Below, piece by piece: positions 33,001-50,779 of a stretch of DNA of 64,000 nucleotides (within the stretch, counting starts at the first letter, position 1; every line of letters starts with the position of its first letter). The stretch is from Clitopilus passeckerianus (taxonomy: Eukaryota > Basidiomycota > Agaricomycetes > Agaricales > Entolomataceae). Position numbers and translations under genes: made by a program. The DNA is taken from the NCBI GenBank assembly GCA_944990035.1, contig CALYLX010000150.1, forward strand, positions 310,001 through 374,000, given 5' to 3'. Below the pieces are notes generated by a model. The model searched no databases. It saw nothing but the letters and a program-made list of their open reading frames with translations, and was not told the origin of the DNA.

Positions 33001-35504
33001 CGACGGCATCAGATGGGCGTATATGCCAGTCTTGGTGTTGCCCAAGCTGTCGCTTTCTTCGTCATGGGCAGTACTTTCGCCATGCTTACCTTCTTTGCTT
33101 CTCAGAAGTTGCATAAGGTATGCCTTTCAAAGCATCTGAAAAGTTTGACGCTTAGCGGTTCCCTCACAACGTCAACAGAAAGCAATTGAACGTGTCATGC
33201 ACGCACCTATGTCGTTCTTCGAAACTACTCCACTTGGTCGCATCATGAATCGCTTCTCCAAGGACATCGACACTATCGACAACTTGCTTGGAGGTCAGTC
33301 AATACCTTGCCTTCTGCTGTCCTCTTGGCTCACCCTGTCGACTTTTAGATTCGTTGCGAATGTTGGCTGGAACCGCCTCTTCCATCCTCGGTGCTATCAT
33401 CCTGATCTCCATTGTCTTGCCCTGGTTCCTCATAGGTGTCGCGTGCATCGTGATCTTATATGTTTATGCGGCAGCATTCTACAGAGCGAGTGCCAGGGAG
33501 CTGAAGGTATGTCGTTGCTTCCGTTTGTGTCAGTACCGTACTGATCCAAATCGGTCCGTTCCAGCGTCTTGGTGTGTTCACTTATTAACTGAGCTAGTTA
33601 TGCGGATCTAACCTGTTTCTAGATGCTGTCTTGCGTTCGTCGCTCTATTCCCACTTTTCGGAGAGTCTCTCTGGGCTTGCTACTATCCGTGCCTATAAGG
33701 AATCAGAAAGGTTCCGCCTTGAAAACGAGACGCGACTCGACGTTGAGAATCGGTAAGGTTTACCCCACGTCTATTAGATTTACCCATACTGAGGCAAGTA
33801 TCACAGCGCTTACTGGATAACTGTTACGAATCAGGTTATTATCTCAATCAACTGCATGGCCTGGATTGTACTGACTTTCTCACTCGTTAGCGATGGCTTG
33901 GTATACGCCTAGATTTCCTGGGCGCTATCCTGACCTTTGTTGTCTCCATGTTGGCCGTCGGAACTCGGTTCACGATCTCTCCTTCCCAGACTGGGTTGGT
34001 CCTGTCATATATTCTGAGTGTCCAGCAAGCGTAAGTACTCCGTTTGTATCTCAGCTTGTCTGCTGATTTGACCATTGTGTCTAGATTCGGGTGGCTCGTC
34101 CGGCAGAGTGCAGAAGTAGAAAATAACATGAACTCCGTTGAGCGTATCGTTCATTATGCGACGGAAGTCGAACAGGAGGCACCACATGAATTGCCAGATG
34201 CCAGACCACCTGCAGCTTGGCCTTCTGAAGGCCGCGTTGAGATCAAAGACATCGTTCTTAGCTATAGACCTGAGCTTCCACCCGTCGTAAGAGGTACGTT
34301 CTTCCAATAGTCATATACGCTTGTGCTGGTACTCAGAACAAATAGGCCTCTCCATGGATGTCAAGGCGGGAGAGAAGATTGGAATCGTTGGGCGAACTGG
34401 CGCGGGAAAGAGTTCCATTATGACAGGTTTGTGATAAAATATTCGTGTCTGTTGGGCTAGCCTGATTCAATACATTTTCTGACAGCTCTCTATCGGCTTG
34501 TGGAACTCACCAGCGGCTCAATCAAGATCGATGACGTTGACATTTCCAAAGTCGGCCTGACAGATCTGAGAAGCGGCCTCGCAATTATTCCCCAGGATCC
34601 TGTATGTATTCTTCTTGAATAGTGATTTTCCGCTACTAATACCTCGACCTTTAGCTTCTATGTATGTTGACGGGAACTTGCTATTCTCAGACCAATTAAC
34701 TCACCTTTTCCCCAACTTTTCCCATCAGTCTCTGGCACTCTTCGTACAAATCTGGACCCCTTCGGCCTCCACGATGATGCGACCCTTTGGGACGCCCTCA
34801 AACGAGCTTATTTAGTCGACACCCCAGGCGTAAAACCGGTATTGCGTGCTGGCAGCATAGATGAGGTTCCAAGCGGTGCCCAAACGCCAGTGAACCGGTT
34901 CACTCTAGATACCCCTGTTGAGGATGAGGGTGGGAACCTTTCGATCGGTCAGGTAATTGAACTCGTTCGTTTCCCCCCTTGCATGATCTGACCGCTCGGT
35001 TTGCAGCGCTCGCTTGTTTCTCTCGCCAGAGCACTCGTCAAAGATGCCAAAGTGATCATCCTCGACGAGGCCACCGGTAAGATGAAATTCTGTATAATAC
35101 CTCAAGTTTCGGTGCCTGATTTTTGTTCCAGCCTCTGTTGACTACGAGACGGACCAAAACATCCAGAACACAATCGCAAACGAATTCAAAGACCGAACGA
35201 TTCTGTGTATAGCTCGTACGTTCAGTTCACTCTCTTCAAAATACACGAAACTGAACCACTTGTTTTCTAGATCGTCTGCGAACTATAATTAGTTACGACC
35301 GGATATGTGTGCTCGATGCCGGTCAGATAGCGGTGCGTTTCTTGTGTCAGTTGCATTCGAGCTGCTCGCTGATTATCTCATTAGGAGTTTGATACACCCG
35401 TTCGCCTTTACGATAACCCTTCTGGCATATTCAGGGGGATGTGCGAGCGTTCTTCGATTACCCTTGATGACTTGAAGTTGGCAGCCAAAATTCAATCTGA
35501 TTAA
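30030..35504 (+). CDS. YOR1: ABCC (MRP) transporter, YOR1-like multidrug/oligomycin exporter
   Basis: Full ABC exporter without the extra N-terminal TMD0, as in yeast Yor1. Twenty-two exons: 30030-30163, 30219-30714, 30766-31361, 31414-32068, 32123-32344, 32396-32959, 33013-33117, 33179-33293, 33349-33506, 33565-33571, 33623-33752, 33809-33836, 33891-34030, 34085-34293, 34346-34426, 34486-34601, 34655-34661, 34729-34952, 35007-35076, 35132-35215, 35271-35332, 35385-35504; 1440 aa, intact. Order: TMD1, NBD1 (Walker [10 protein letters not shown] about 586; signature LSGGQKQR about 677; Walker B IQIFDDPLSALD), an acidic/lysine linker, TMD2, NBD2 (Walker [10 protein letters not shown] about 1203; signature LSIGQRS; Walker [13 protein letters not shown]). 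NBD1 has D where NBD2 has the catalytic glutamate, the usual asymmetric ABCC arrangement. Two exons are only 7 nt. The substrate is unknown. Confidence 0.95.
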
Positions 35505-35712
35505 CGAGAATGTGCAGGGTATCTTACGAACATATACTTGATTTTATCTGGGACACTTTTCAACTTTATTAATCACACGAGGGGGTTTAAACGAAATAGA
35601 TCTGCTTAGTATAGGGATAGCGTAATAATTTACAACATTTGCCATGATAAACGAAAACCGAAGTTAAGAATAAGTGGTATAAATGGGTACAATCCGTGTA
35701 TGATCGGAAAAA

Positions 35713-37550
35713 TTATGCCTTCTCAAAGAGCCGTTTGAGGTAGTCGCCAGCGACTTGCTTCACAGAGTTGTCTATTCTGTCGTTCTGCAACAAAGCCTGG
35801 AGATGTGGTAAGCATAGTAATACAGGCAATGACAAGGAAGAAAGTGCTTACAAGTGCCTGGTCAGTCTTCCGTTGTGTTGCGTCCACCTGCTTTTTGGCC
35901 TCGTGTTCCGCCGTTTCACGCTCCATTCGTAATCGTTCAGCTTCGCGCCTCATACCGCTCTCCTTCTCTTCCCGATCTTCTCTCCGCCGCAGATACTCCA
36001 TCTTCAGTTTCATAGCTTGTGTCTGTGTCTGCATATTCTGTAGGTACGCCTGCAGCATGGCTTGGGGTATCACAAGGTTGACCATATTTGACGTATCGGG
36101 AAGCGAAGCGGTCGTTGGTGCTGGAGTAGTGGTCGATGTTGACGATGACGGAACGGTGGGTGTAGCCGGGGGTGGTGGCATCGCAGCCGACGTACTGGTA
36201 CTAGGACCAGGCACATTCCTCTGAGCTGCACTTCCACTAAGATTTCCGCCTCCACCTCCGCCACCTCCACCACCGGTGATCCCGCTACTACTGACCATAG
36301 GTGAGATCGGTGGCGGAGGCGGCGGTGCAGGTTCTCGCAGCGTCTGCGGATTGACAAAGGTTATAGTGTGCGAATGATCCGGAGCATGGATGTTGGCATT
36401 GCTGCTTGCACTGTTGCTCGTCGTCATATTGTTGACCATTAGGGTTCTGTAAACGCTATTGGATTGTTGTCGTCTTCTGGGTCGTCGTCGCCTCCTCCCC
36501 CAGCACCGTTGCGGCCGCCTTGCCTCAGCGCACCAGGGTCACCATGCCACCTGTTTACAAGATCCGAATTATTAATTTGTACCCGCCGTGGATAAGGAAA
36601 AGACTACTCACCGTCTGAAGAATAGGTCATACCAGCCTACTCGATGCCAGTGGTCAATGGTTCGTGCACTCAGGTTGCCTACATCGCAGTTTCCTTTGCG
36701 TGCTGCTTGCAAGCGCCTCTCGTATTCCCGTAGCCGATCAGCCTCGCCGAGGGTATTATGGAGGGCTCCATTCTGCCCGTGAAAGAGCTCAAAAGCATAA
36801 ATCTGCTTGAACAAATTGAAGTTCCGTTCATAACAGCCTTTTAGAGCTTGATATGTCTTTTTGTTTTGAAAGACTGAAGCGGCACACTAAAAGTCCGTGA
36901 GCATCGCGACTCGTGTAGGCAACGTGGCCCGAGCACGCACTTCTCTCAAGCAGTAGTTCTTGGTAGCACGGAGCTGAGCCCAGTGGTCGTCTTGACCAGG
37001 ACCCATTAAATACTTGAATAGACTGGTCTTTTCGTCATCTGTCCAATGTTTGGCACCTTGATTGTTTCCATCGTCGAAATTGTCGCCGTCCTCTGTGTTT
37101 CTGCGGCGCTTAAGAGCCTGGGCATCCATGACATTATCTGTGGGTTTCCGTTTCATGGCAGGAGAGGTCGTCTGGACGGAGAATAGAGGCGAATGGGTAG
37201 ACTGCGAGGCAGGATGTGAATGGGTGCCATTTTGACCGAGCCCTGCGGTGACAATCGATAAAGAAGTTTAGGAACATAAAGGCGAGCTAAAAACCTGGCA
37301 GATGTGTTCCTAGAGCCCCTCCGAGGCCTTGGTGTTGCTGGTACGGCGTCTGAGCTGAGGTGAGCTAGGTGGTATCTTGATATCTTCGAGTAACACTTAC
37401 TGAGCCATTGCTGTCGAGATTACTGTCCCGTCGGTCTGCATGAGGCATGCGACCATATTGCATGCTTTGTTCACTGTGTTAACATTTTTTGCAATGAACG
37501 GAATTGTAGAAATCGGTATTGAACCGAGGCTGTACACACTTTGAGTCCAT
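35713..37550 (-). CDS. Myb/SANT-like DNA-binding domain protein (one apparent -1 frameshift)
   Basis: Exons: 37550-37540, 37473-37401, 37349-37295, 37242-36941, 36886-36612, 36550-35852, 35796-35713. The Myb/SANT-like domain is at about residues 98-180: KHWTDDEKTSLFKYLMGPGQ, then WAQLRATKNYC, then CAASVFQNKKTYQALKGCY and FNLFKQIYAFELF. This trihelix-type layout is common in basidiomycete proteins of unknown target. After an acidic segment (DDDPEDDNNPIAFTEP) the frame hits a stop that overlaps the ATG of the next open frame (MVNNMTTSN). One missing base in the GGG run at 36442-36444 would join them as TEPLMVNNM and give 499 aa. Skipping exon sequence by splicing 36612 to 36446 would also join frames (464 aa). 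The rest has proline, poly-glycine and a charged coiled coil (RRREDREEKESGMRREAE), ending FEKA. Confidence 0.75.
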
Positions 37551-37687
37551 GACTTGAATTGAACCGCCGTGAAATGGTTTGGAGACGTAGTCCGAGTCAG
37601 AGTCGCGCTAGTTCACTATTTTGTTTGTATCAATCCAGTTTGACAAACAATTTCCCGATTAGTAAATACATTAAACTTTATCCTATT

Positions 37688-41554
<3,867 letters not shown>

Positions 41555-42647
41555 CGGTGTAAATGATAGAAAAGGTGTTCCGTATAGTGAATAGAGCCTG
41601 TTTACGGCCTTCACGCCGCTTCCCCGTCGTCGTCCACAGTGAGCAGAGTTGTTGACGCCTGTTTGCGCAAACTTGACTAATCAACACTGAACAGAACTGC
41701 CACTTCCCGATAAGGAAGTCATCGCACTCTCCTTGCATGTTTAAATGTCAAGATCTGCAGGAGGCATTTACTCGATCAGGTTCATGCTGAGATGAATCTA
41801 CTATGACTTTTACATACAAAAGGGGGATTGTGGGCGCCTACCTAAAATTTAGTGGGCCGCACAGTTTTGCCAATCCAGAGGCCGGTTTGATTTCTCTGAA
41901 CCGAACATTACAAATTTTTCCAATCTCGAGGGATGCCGTAGTGGCTCTGCTAAGGTTTTGAGTTGCCGAGGGACACTGATGTCAACGCCCTCCTTACTGA
42001 CTTATGGTTTCTGGCTTTCCGGATCTATGGGCCAAGCGGTTCCGTTATTGATCCCGTCTGGAGACTCTGGGTCACACTCACTGGCAAGCGTATCCCTGCC
42101 ATGGGAGCATTCGCCACATTGGCAGAACGACAGAAAGGATCTTGATCAATATATCACACCGTATGTCGTATGTCAGTCTTATTACCTTGGAGATCACCGT
42201 GCAGCGTACACAGTTTGTGGGCGTCACTGGAGACCGGAATACTTTGTCAAGATCTTTTCTGGGCACACCGTGTTAATGCACATTAGGCTCGGAGGGTCTT
42301 CTAGTCTGAGAAGTCCAGCCACGCTCCAAATACTGTAGCAGGTCAACCAAGAGGCCACCAATCAAACCATTCAGGGAAAACATAGGTAGTGCAAACTGAG
42401 CTTCTACCTCTGGCATTGTGCATGGAGGCGTATCCGAAAATCGAACCTGCCAAATTCTTGGACATGTGTGAATTGTTTGGGCAAGGCCAGAGTATTTCTA
42501 CTCCAGCTAGACAACAAAAACTCCAAGAAAGAAACGAAAGCTGAATTAGAAAGTGCCTGAACGCACTCAAGACTTTATGTATGTTACTTATATACAAAAT
42601 AATATAATTTACAAAACAGAGCAAATGTAAAATTGTCAAGAAATGTC
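41555..42647. other. Intergenic, SAS3 promoter and sirtuin 3' end
   Basis: This 1.1 kb lies between the SAS3 start and the sirtuin stop (both minus). AT-rich DNA at 42560-42630 probably belongs to the sirtuin 3' UTR or downstream region. A non-coding 5' exon of SAS3 is possible. No gene is recognised. Confidence 0.5.
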
Positions 42648-44628
42648 CTAACTGGGCGGCCTAGATGCAATATAATCAACTGTCCTATGTGGTGGATGCG
42701 GTGGTATCGAAGACAGATGCAGATCTTGAAAGCGTGGCAGCTCCTCTACATCCACGTCCTCTTCAATATCACTAAGTGGTGTATCCGAATTCGAAAGAGA
42801 CGATCCATCGTTATGTGGGATCAGTCCAGATTGCGCTTCCACCTTCCTTACCTGCGACCGCTCAGCACGAGCTAGGCGTGCAGCCCTTCGCCCTGCCTTG
42901 GTTCGCATATTGAACTGGTTCGTGGGAGACTTGGGAGGTGTGATAAGCGTCGATGACAGCGACGAAGATGTGCGGTTCGTAGGTTTTGAAGGCGTGAGAG
43001 AGGGAGGTCGGAATGGAGAAACGGAGCTCTCGGACGTATGTGGCGAATGTTTAGGAGGGAAGCGTATCATTAATTTGCTAGCGGGCTGAGCGTGGAGGGA
43101 GGGAGGCGTCTGAGGAGGCGTAGGCGGTAGTGTGGATTTCCGCTTTTTGGGTGATGGTGTCTTCACCGTTTTCGTCGTTGAAGCCTTTGGTGCAGCTTCC
43201 CTCTCGCTGTGCGAAGATAATTCCTCTTCTCTCTTCCTTTTACGCTCTGTTGCGGCTTCCTTCGCCTTGTTCTCTTTCTCAATCTCGTCCCTAAGCATTC
43301 GAGCAAAGACTTGTGCATCGCCTTGTATCCATGCATCAAAGACACCTTCCCACTCCCTAGTGGGTACGGGGAAGTCAAGGTTCAGATAGATTGATTTCAT
43401 AGGAGGTTCATCGTCCGCCGGAGAAACGCGCTGAGGAGGTGGTGTCGAATTTGGAGTTCCTGATGAAGTACTCGAAGCGCTCGTCCCGCCAGATGACCGG
43501 GAACGAACTGCCTTGGAGAATTCTCGGGCCATTCGCTTTGTGCCGGGCACTCGAAGGCTGGTTCCCACCACCAAAAGCAGGTCGGCTCCACTACGGCCTT
43601 TACCCTTGGACGAACCGAGTAAGTCTTTTTGCACAACACCTCCAACACCTTCGCCGTCCTTGTGGTCTTCGTTATAGAGGACTACGCTTGGTCGTAGCTT
43701 CCCAATACCGCGCGATCGTTTCCCAACCATCTGTCGTGTTTTTCGGTCGAGGCGCACTCTGGACATTGGGGTGGCAAGCCTGCAGACAGAGAGGGAAGGT
43801 ATTCGCGTAAAGGATATGAGTGATTGCACGTTTGGCAATGGAGTAATTGTAGAGTTCCATGCAGGGGAATACATCTGGGGTAATCGCCGCCGAGTCGGCT
43901 TGTATCAGGTGTTGATTCTTTAGATGAACAGGGCAGTTCATTTGTCAACTTTGAAAACCTAGTGCGGCCCTTGCATCGAGGTTCGAATTCTGGGATACCG
44001 AATGATAGACCGCATTTCTCCTCTATAGCGTCGATGTTCTGCGTGTATACTCGCAGCAGTTTGCCTCGATCATCTAGGGAACGGAGGAGAGTATGAAATG
44101 CAGTGGGTTCCGCAGCCTGAGACAGTGTCCAGAGCTGAGAAATCATCTGGCAAAATAAGACCGTAGATTGTTCGGACTGTATAACGAGAAGATGGTTAGC
44201 GCAATGACTTCAAACAATCGAGAAAAGAAGAATGCAGACACTCGCTGCGCTGGTAGGAGGCCAACTGCAGAGGTTTCGTCCCACCTTCGAGACTCACGTT
44301 GAATACAGATGCATCAAATAGGTCCTTCCCGGATGACAACGCCTCTCGCGGGTTGTCTCGCTTTAATGTCTTGAATAGGCCTTCTGACGACCGAAAATCG
44401 GGAATTCCAGCTTCCACAGAGATTCCAGCACCTGTGCAAAAGTTGGTCAACGATATCTGGATGGCCACTTCATCACAAGTACACACCACAGATGATAACT
44501 ATCCGCTTCGCCTTCAGGATGCTCTTTATCACTCTTGAAATCTGGCCATTTGGATTCGGAGTTGTCTTGAGGAAAGACGGTGCGTTTGGTATTTCGTTTC
44601 CTTCAGCTAATGGGAGGAGGAGAGTCAT
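42648..44628 (-). CDS. HST4: NAD-dependent histone deacetylase, HST3/HST4-type sirtuin (one apparent -1 frameshift)
   Basis: Sirtuin of the class that removes H3K56 acetylation in yeasts. Exons: 44628-44487, 44431-44298, 44176-42648. NAD-binding motif GAGISVEAGIPDFRSSEGLF (residues about 48-67), class signature SGKDLFDASVF, catalytic TQNIDAIEEKCGL, the histidine in IPLHGTLQLLHC, zinc cysteines CQTC and CPEC, and VVGTSLRVPGTKRM. After CPECASTEK the frame shifts; one base missing from the T5 run at 43739-43743 would join it to TRQMVGKRSRGIGKLRPSVV. The corrected protein is 601 aa. The last 180 residues are a basic, serine/proline-rich tail with PKKRK-like segments that could direct nuclear import. 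The 121 nt intron before the last exon is longer than usual here. Confidence 0.94.
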
Positions 44629-46813
44629 GATAGTTGTCTCCTATGCGACCGATGGCGGTCAGAAGCAAGAGAGCGTCAGTCCTCGACACTCGATATATCC
44701 AAATCGGGTAGCTACGTCAAAACATATATGGCGCGGGAAAAAGCCGTCAAAACTCTAACACTCCTTGTCACTAGACCAGCACCGGCCTTCATCGTGCAAA
44801 CAAAAAAAACAAGTGTTTCTCGACTGTTATTGTCTTCGTGGTAACTGGTTCGATGGACGTGGCACACACGATCAAAATTTTCGCCCGTGTCAATAGACTA
44901 CGATATAACATATCAAAGAAAAATGTTTTGCTGCCCTAACTCACCTTGTTCTGTTTGTTTGTCTAGAACACTCGCATGCCATGCATAGGAGACCTCCGTT
45001 TTGTACCCAACACCCTCTTCCTGATTTATCAGCTAAGACGTTTCCGGACTACTGGCGAAACGGCTTTGACCTCCCACAGTTTGAAGTTTGAACCTTATGG
45101 CTTTGGCTCTCGACCAGCTCTAAGTGAATGGCTGAGTTTCCGTTTCCCGTTGAAACGCATTCTATTTCAATGGATTATCCTGTTTATTTTTCTCCGCTGT
45201 CTGATTTGGCCTCGGTCAGCTCGTATCTCTATCTGGACGTCTCTCACATCGCCCTCTTCCAATTTAGGGACATATTCACTGCAACCAAAGGCGACTGAGG
45301 TTGTCTTCACCGTCATCCTTGCACCTACCTCACATCCTCATCCCAAGGGCTGACTTAGTAGCAGCGACCCCGTTTGTCTCCTTCAGCCTTCACCCACACA
45401 AGATGATCACCAAACACTCCCCAACCCCCCCAAGCAACAAACTGGAGGGCCGCAAAAGCGTAGGTCTCTGAACGTCGCAATTAATCTACATCGGCCATGT
45501 CCGCCATGGACGAAGTCGTATTTCGTCCAACCCACGGGATCTGAAAATTCCTTACCTTTGGCGCGCGAAGCCCACAACCGGCGGTGTTTGGGGGCAACCG
45601 TCCTGCAAATGATCCACCTTGGTTCATTTCAACTTCGACCCCTCAGCCACACATTCAACCCCTCCGAGGTCAATCCCTGTTTCGAAAGCACACTCCTGGA
45701 CTTTATTCTTCCAAGTGACATGAAACAGGCGGTCGATCTTGTTAACCTCAATACTAGAAGTTAAATCACCAGGTGTCCAGGGTCGTCAGCCTTCATTTGC
45801 TCTGGGCATATGAAGGCAATCCCCCTTTTGTTCTGCCATTTACATCCTTTCTCCTCGTGGACTTAACAAATGAACAGCCATTCAAACACGATTTACACGA
45901 GCCAGGAACATGCTCCAACCTGAGTCTTTGTGGCTTGGTGGCCTGGCGTCTCCTGTCAGTTCGCGATCGAGCTGATTCGTGCACCATTCTTCCTGTCAAA
46001 CCAACCTTCGGCAAATGTACGATCTACATCCGTCGGAAGGTTCAGCAAGAACAAGCCAATATCGCCTCTGCCGACGGCTTCGTAGCTGCCCCGACTCTAC
46101 CTTCTCTCTGGCCGCTCCTCTTGCGTTGCGCTTTGGGGCGCTGAATTACAGCGACCGCATCCGCAAGTCGTTATCATGCACGCTCTCACGGGGGGTATTG
46201 CTTCAATGTCCTATGGTTCTGTCCGCATAAATCTACCGTCTCACTAAATTCTATCTTGCGGTCCGCAATCCCTCACCAGAATCGCGATCGAACCGCGAGC
46301 TCACGGCACGCTTAGGCTCATTATTGTCAACTCTACCGTACAAACGACTCCTTTCTTTGTTGTTGTACAAATGTTGGGATGCGACTTGTGTACTCCCTTA
46401 AATGAGAACGCGAACTCAGAAAAAGTAAGCCTTAGCATCCGCAATTCTCCCCAACGGGGGCACCTTGTGCAATTTCCACGCAGAGGTTTGCCCCATACCC
46501 TTGCCTACCATCGAGCAATTGAGTGTTTATATGTATTCACCACCGGTATGTGGCATATGCCAAGCTGAGCAGCCGTTGTGGCCTGGCTCTGAACCTTTGC
46601 GCCACCTGAGCTAAGATGTCGTCAAAGTGCATCAAGTTGAACTCATCTCAGTCTGCGGCCGTTGATCAGACATTTCAAGGCGATTGGCTTCGAATTGCTT
46701 TTCATTAAAAGTGCATATATCTACCAAAACCACTGCTATCATACACAAACACGCCAGACTGTCCAATTAATGCGTTCTAATATTCATCATCTACGAAAGC
46801 GAGAACAAAGGAA
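44629..46813. other. Gene-poor region, nothing recognised
   Basis: At 2.2 kb this is the longest stretch without a recognised gene. It includes the sirtuin promoter and the 3' end of the small mitochondrial gene. Open frames on the plus strand (44976-45353, 45773-46144) have unremarkable composition and no known family. I see no tRNA-like fold, tandem repeat or transposon signature. Confidence 0.5.
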
Positions 46814-47407
46814 TCATTTGCGCTCTTTCCATGCATCCTTAAGACCCAATTTAGAAAACTTCTCTGCAACCTTGCCGTCCGGCGGAGGATTACGTTCGGT
46901 TGGTTCAACTTCAGGAGGCGTCGTTCCCGCTTTATCCATCATCCCTAAGCCCCCTTGACTCCCGCCTCTCTTACCCATCTCCCCTGGCGCCTCTGCGTTA
47001 CGCACTGACGCGCTTTCGCCTACGCCTGACTTGTTGTGTGGGACTGTACGAGTGGTTTGAGGATGTGCGGCCAAAGAAGCACTCGTGGAACTCACCTGAG
47101 CTCCCTGGAAGCTGGGTGCCTCAGTGGCGGCGAAGTTGACATATGGGGCAGATGTCGGGTAAGCGCCCGATGGCACTTTGTAGTGTGTTGAGTTTACGAC
47201 GTCGGGTGAGACAACGTAGGTACGTTGACCAGCAATGTCTTCTTCGACATGGTCAACTTGTTTCTCGTAGGTCACCTTTGACTGTGTCGCTGGTTTGGAA
47301 TCGCCCAAGACGGTGTAAGGTGAGTGGAAGGCGCGAACGGCGCCGAGGCGGGACGGCCTCGCGATGAAGCGGGCGTTGTTGGCGACAAGACGAAGAGCAG
47401 AAGACAT
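46814..47407 (-). CDS. Small predicted mitochondrial protein, function unknown
   Basis: Single-exon gene, 197 aa. The N-terminus is a textbook mitochondrial presequence: no acidic residues in the first 35, several arginines, and amphipathic composition (MSSALRLVANNARFIARPSR, then AFHSPYTVLG). The mature part is low in hydrophobics, with conserved-looking segments YEKQVDHVEEDIAGQRTYVV and PSGAYPTSAPYVNF, then glycine-, proline- and lysine-rich sequence ending KFSKLGLKDAWKERK. I do not recognise a domain; similar short mitochondrial proteins are common as hypotheticals in basidiomycetes. The start is fixed by the presequence. Confidence 0.75.
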   Translation of the reverse strand: MSSALRLVANNARFIARPSRLGAVRAFHSPYTVLGDSKPATQSKVTYEKQVDHVEEDIAGQRTYVVSPDVVNSTHYKVPSGAYPTSAPYVNFAATEAPSFQGAQVSSTSASLAAHPQTTRTVPHNKSGVGESASVRNAEAPGEMGKRGGSQGGLGMMDKAGTTPPEVEPTERNPPPDGKVAEKFSKLGLKDAWKERK

Positions 47408-47978
47408 TATACTTGGTGTTGAACAAGTTGGTTTAACAAGAGAGTGGTCTTGTAGGTGGGAATACGCAAGGTATGCCTGTCCAATCCTGGGTTTCGGTAT
47501 TTAAATCGTTTCAATAGAGCGGTGGGAATCCTGGGGTGGTGACCCGCAGATGCCGTCACAAGCTCACGTACACCTGAACGAGGCCTTCTCCTGACTAAAC
47601 TGGCAAGTCTGGCCTGATCACAGGACTCCTTGGGGTGGTTGCAGAACACTTCCGCGTCATATGCCACTACCAAAATGGTCGCAAGCCCAACAAATGACTG
47701 TGCAAGATAACGGGAAGCGGAACGCTGGCGGAAGGTTGAACGACGGAGTTGATTACCTTTTAGGATATTGCCCCGATGTACACATTGGGGTGCTTAAATC
47801 TCATTTCACCTGCGGCCGTCGGCCGAGCCCATTTAGTCTGTCAGGGTTGTTCAAGGGTGCACGTAAATTATTGCAATGATACGATTTTACACTCCTCGTT
47901 CGCTATCCAGTCTAGAAATGGTTCAAGATGGTTCGAAATCAGATCATCCGTCCTCGCACCGACGTTCTCATAGTTCGC
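47408..47978. other. Intergenic, promoter of the mitochondrial protein gene
   Basis: This 571 bp runs from the start of the small mitochondrial gene to the stop of the bifunctional PFK-2 gene, both minus strand. No coding signal is recognised. Confidence 0.45.
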
Positions 47979-50437
<2,459 letters not shown>

Positions 50438-50779
50438 ATTCACTTCGGTTTTACGAGGAAGGACGAAGATAGCAAGTTTGCGCTATCGCAAACGTGGGCC
50501 GGTAGTAGCATCATGTGATAGGATCCTCCATTCAGCTTTTGGCGCCGCAACGCCACATTCAGCAAGACTGCGATAAGAATTATGTCAAGCTTCTCAAGCT
50601 ACGCCGTTTTCAGGCAAAATCATAGCTGGGTCCATAGCTAATTATAAGTATGATGTCCCTTTGAATAGTACACATGTTGCCTTTCGAATGGGAGGTCGGA
50701 TTTTTACAAGATTTCTACCGATGATTATTTCTGATTCGGACCGACAGCTTCGGAGGTCATTGAGTCCTCCAGAATAGTA
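50438..50779. other. Intergenic, PFK-2 promoter and carrier 3' end
   Basis: This 342 bp is the promoter region of the PFK-2 gene and the 3' flank of the mitochondrial carrier gene. Nothing further is recognised. Confidence 0.45.

Noticed and set aside
36236..36275. GGN/CCN repeat tract resembling a microsatellite
   Set aside because: It encodes the poly-glycine run of the Myb/SANT-like protein, so it is coding low complexity rather than a separate repeat feature.
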